64,000 nucleotides of DNA from Paralvinella palmiformis (lineage: Eukaryota > Annelida > Polychaeta > Terebellida > Alvinellidae), in assembly GCA_025642065.1 (NCBI GenBank), contig JAODUP010000273.1, forward strand, positions 1 to 64,000, written 5' to 3'. Positions 61,501-64,000 of the stretch are shown one piece after another. The notes beneath the pieces were generated by a model. It worked only from the letters and a program-made list of their open reading frames with translations. It did no database searches and was not told where the DNA came from. Numbering within the stretch: the stretch's first letter is position 1; each line of letters starts with the position of its first letter. The position numbers and the translations under genes were made by a program.

Positions 61501-62484
61501 ACAATATATAAGTCAGCGTACTTATGTATAAATTGTTTTGTGCTATATGAGATTAGAACAGTGTTACCTGAACAGCTGAAAAGAGCCGAAGAGCAATTCA
61601 ATTTAAATAAGGTGTTATATCAAATACTATTAGTATCTACACTGGCAGCTCATCCATTACCGTGTTATGTCCTGGAACGTCATCTCCCGGCCACATTACA
61701 GTATTTCAGCTTATTAATAAACGTTACATCATGTATTCAAGGTTCACTTTAATCTAGCGTAAGTTCTAGATCTTGTAAGTTATTACATAAACGGGTCATT
61801 CAGTTACATAGTCTGCTAACCAAATAGAACCAATACCTGAATAATAATTCCGCTTGCAATGGACCGCTTTAGCCCTGAAAATACCGATAATGGGATAAAT
61901 AAATCTATACAACTTAGTTGCTATCATACTGTCTTCCATTTGATTGATTCAAATGATCACCAGCCGTATATTTCATTCAGCTAATTGATATGGATATCAA
62001 TAATCTAAGAGTACCAAACAGTTTCAACAATTTCAGTATAGATACAACTAACCGTTAACTTGAAAGATCATTCCCATCGATCGAATGGAACTTCAAGTGG
62101 GGGCGGCCTTCCAGCCTGCCAAGAAGACCATTCATTCACTTTTCACGCAATATCTCCCTCAGCGTGCGGGGCTCACGTGATCTTGTTAGTGGGTTCAGTT
62201 TGTCTATTCAGGTATTCAGATAAGTATGAAGTAATTCAAGTAACAGTCCTTCGTGATCTTCCGACGAAATGAATATTCCATTTCCTCATGCATCTTCTAA
62301 TTAACCTGGGCGAATGGAGTAAATATTGCAATGTATGAAATCATCATTACGAATCACTGGCATGCAATTCTCTACACAATTACCGATCTAATTAAAATCT
62401 AGCAGTTGTATCTAACAATATACAAAGTGCAGTTGCATTCCGTTTAAGCAAATATTTATTCAATAATAACGTCGATAAATCACG
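61501..62484. other. No recognised gene
   Basis: Plus ORFs at 61,540-61,752 and 62,060-62,272 (70 codons each) have no known features. Confidence 0.45.
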
Positions 62485-62556
62485 ACACTCTGAGAAAAGG
62501 TTATATTTTGATGCATTTGACATAGTTGGCCATGGTGTATCTTTCTTTAGATTGAT
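62485..62556 (+). mobile_element. Short LINE RT motif A fragment
   Basis: 'tttgatgcatttgacatagt' (62,506-62,525) reads FDAFDIVGHG, the motif A block (FDTVDH), much like 'cttttgacatagtagatcat' at 11,902. It ends where the minus-strand LINE C begins. Confidence 0.5.
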
Positions 62557-64000
62557 GAACCTATAATACTGAAATCGGTTTTGTTGGCATTGATCTTAAG
62601 TCGATTGTTTGTCATCCAGCCAACGATATCACTGAGACAGTCGCCTAGCTGTTTAAGGAAAATATTGGTGTCTGCCATAGACAAAGATATGTATACTTTG
62701 GTGTCATCTGCATATAAATGATTGTCTAATTTGTGGCTGTGAATAGGTGAGCTGAGTGGTTTGGTATACAGATTAAACAGTAGCAGTCCAAGAACGGAGC
62801 CTTGGGGAACACCGCAAAACAAAGGTGCTACCTTTCAAAAACAATGCCTTATTTTTACAGATTGAAACCTATTTATTAAGAATGAGCGGATCCAGGAAAA
62901 TGTTGTGCCCGATATGCCAAACCAATCAGAGAGGCGATCTAGAACAGAATTATCAATGGTGTCATAAGGTGCAGACAGATCTGTTGGTGGGAGTGTTGTG
63001 AAATTTCCTGTGTCTGAGGATAGGATCAAGTTCACAGGACTTATTAAGGGATGATACAATCAGTTTAGAAACTTCAGTAGGTGTGGCTAATTTGAACACT
63101 GTGCAAGGGTGATGTATAACTGGAAAATCAGTATTATAACTAGAAGTACAACCTGGAAAAGAAGCACGAATTTGGGTAATCTTATGCTTGAAATGTTCGG
63201 AAAAAGAATTGCAAAGTAAATTAGTTTAATCATGAGGGGGCAGAGAAACAGAAGCCTTTCTATGGAGAATTCTATTTATACAGTTCCAGGATTGACGAGG
63301 ATTGTCAGAATTATTGAAGATTACGTTCGTGTAAAAGTCAGATTTAACTTTACTCATGAGTCTATGGCAGAAATGTCACTGTTTGGTATAGCTAGACCTG
63401 TTACGTTGTGTACGTAATTTCTTCTATATGCATTCTAAATATCGGCGACGCACTTTGGCATTAATAATTTCAGGTGACATCCATGGTGCAAGTTGTTTAC
63501 TTTCTACAGATTTGTATCTGATAGGTGTTTTTTGGCAAGCACATTTTTAAGTGTGGTGTGGTATTGTTTGCATAATTGTGATAAGTCAGCTTTAGGGTTG
63601 GTGATAAGTTCAGTTTTACTATGACATCATTAAATGCAAGAATGTCAATGCTGTGAGTAAGCCGATAAAGAATATAACGCTGCATTATTCCTCAGTACTA
63701 TTTCTGCTATGACAGTGAAACGATCCGATAAACCATCTGTAGCATTTAGTGTGTTGATATAGTTAGGTGTAGATAGGGTTATGAGGAGATCAAGTCAGTG
63801 CCTATGAATGTGTGGAGAGAAATAAACGTTGATAAGATGCCATTAACTATGGATGTAGCAGAAGACTGTGTATCGAAATGAAGGTTGAAATCACCAAAGA
63901 TGAAACATTCAGGATGAATAGTAACTAAGCTTTTAAGTAAATGGTGAAAGTCAACAAAGAAGGATGAAGTATTACCAGGAGGGCGACAGAGACATAAGGA
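62557..64000 (-). mobile_element. LINE family C, minus strand, continues past the window
   Basis: Reading leftwards from the window end: LCRPPGNTSSFFVDFHHLL (about 63,990) and FIFGDFNLHFDTQS (about 63,908-63,865), where GDFN is the endonuclease catalytic signature. The linker has LAPWMSPEIINAKVRRRYLE (about 63,490-63,435) and KVKSDFYTN. The pre-RT region has FSEHFKHKITQIR (63,205), TPTEVSKLIVSSLNKSCELD (63,085-63,025) and LSAPYDTIDNSVLDRLSDW (62,975-62,920; motif A). Then SWIRSFLINRFQSVKI (62,900-62,855), [10 protein letters not shown] (62,815-62,787; motif B intact) and [13 protein letters not shown] (62,728-62,690; motif C intact) follow, and last [13 protein letters not shown] (62,605). 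The RT fingers are deleted between CELD and LSAP. The copy is truncated at its 3' side at about 62,557. Compared with the 14.6-kb copy its RT palm is better preserved. Confidence 0.9.

Overview
This is a eukaryotic, almost certainly metazoan, genomic window. It is AT-rich, full of long (TA)n, (TG/CA)n and (TAA)n tracts, and made largely of decayed transposable elements. The mixture of L2/CR1-like LINEs, an L1-type ORF1p LINE, tRNA-derived SINEs with Pol III A/B boxes, pogo/Tigger-like transposases and a PIF/Harbinger element fits a marine invertebrate such as a mollusc or another non-vertebrate. No host gene was found that would fix the species, so this placement is an inference. No convincing intact host gene, rRNA, functional tRNA, CRISPR array or bacterial operon is visible.

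Layout. 0.5-4.0 kb: two LINEs meet tail to tail (family A on +, family B on - with recognisable ORF1 and ORF2). 5.1-7.5 kb: one copy of a diverged duplication whose partner is at 25.6-27.4 kb. 10.1-12.0 kb: LINE related to family A. 14.6-16.1 kb: RT and 3' end of LINE family C. 18.6-21.0 kb: LINE family D on -, with a 192-bp SINE inserted in its RT codons between 5-bp direct repeats. 24.8-25.2 and 30.1-31.0 kb: two pogo/Tigger-type transposase remnants. 32.4-33.0 kb: LINE RT thumb fragment. 33.2-37.5 kb: a tandem duplication with a unit of about 1.85 kb. 38.1-39.5 kb: two tRNA-derived SINEs. 41.9-43.6, 44.5-45.5 and 47.0-48.1 kb: three LINE remnants on -. 48.2-51.7 kb: a GC-richer PIF/Harbinger-like element with a broken transposase (+) converging on a two-exon accessory gene (-), bounded by GC-rich repeats. 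53.0-54.3 kb: LINE A with its RT core deleted. 54.7-55.0 kb: LINE C 3' end with its (ATT)n tail. 55.0-57.3 kb: a local mosaic of duplicated modules. 58.6-61.5 kb: the longest LINE A copy. 62.6-64.0 kb: LINE C on -, running off the window.

How the parts work together. They do so only as a record of mobile-element activity. The LINEs carried an AP-type endonuclease and a reverse transcriptase, and the SINEs must have used such machinery in trans. The DNA transposons encoded DDE transposases. Every coding region seen is interrupted by stops, frameshifts, deletions or nested insertions, so none looks able to move now. The best candidates for something undescribed are the Harbinger-like element with direct-orientation GC-rich end repeats, the SINE-in-LINE nest, and three dispersed repeat families with no recognisable coding content.
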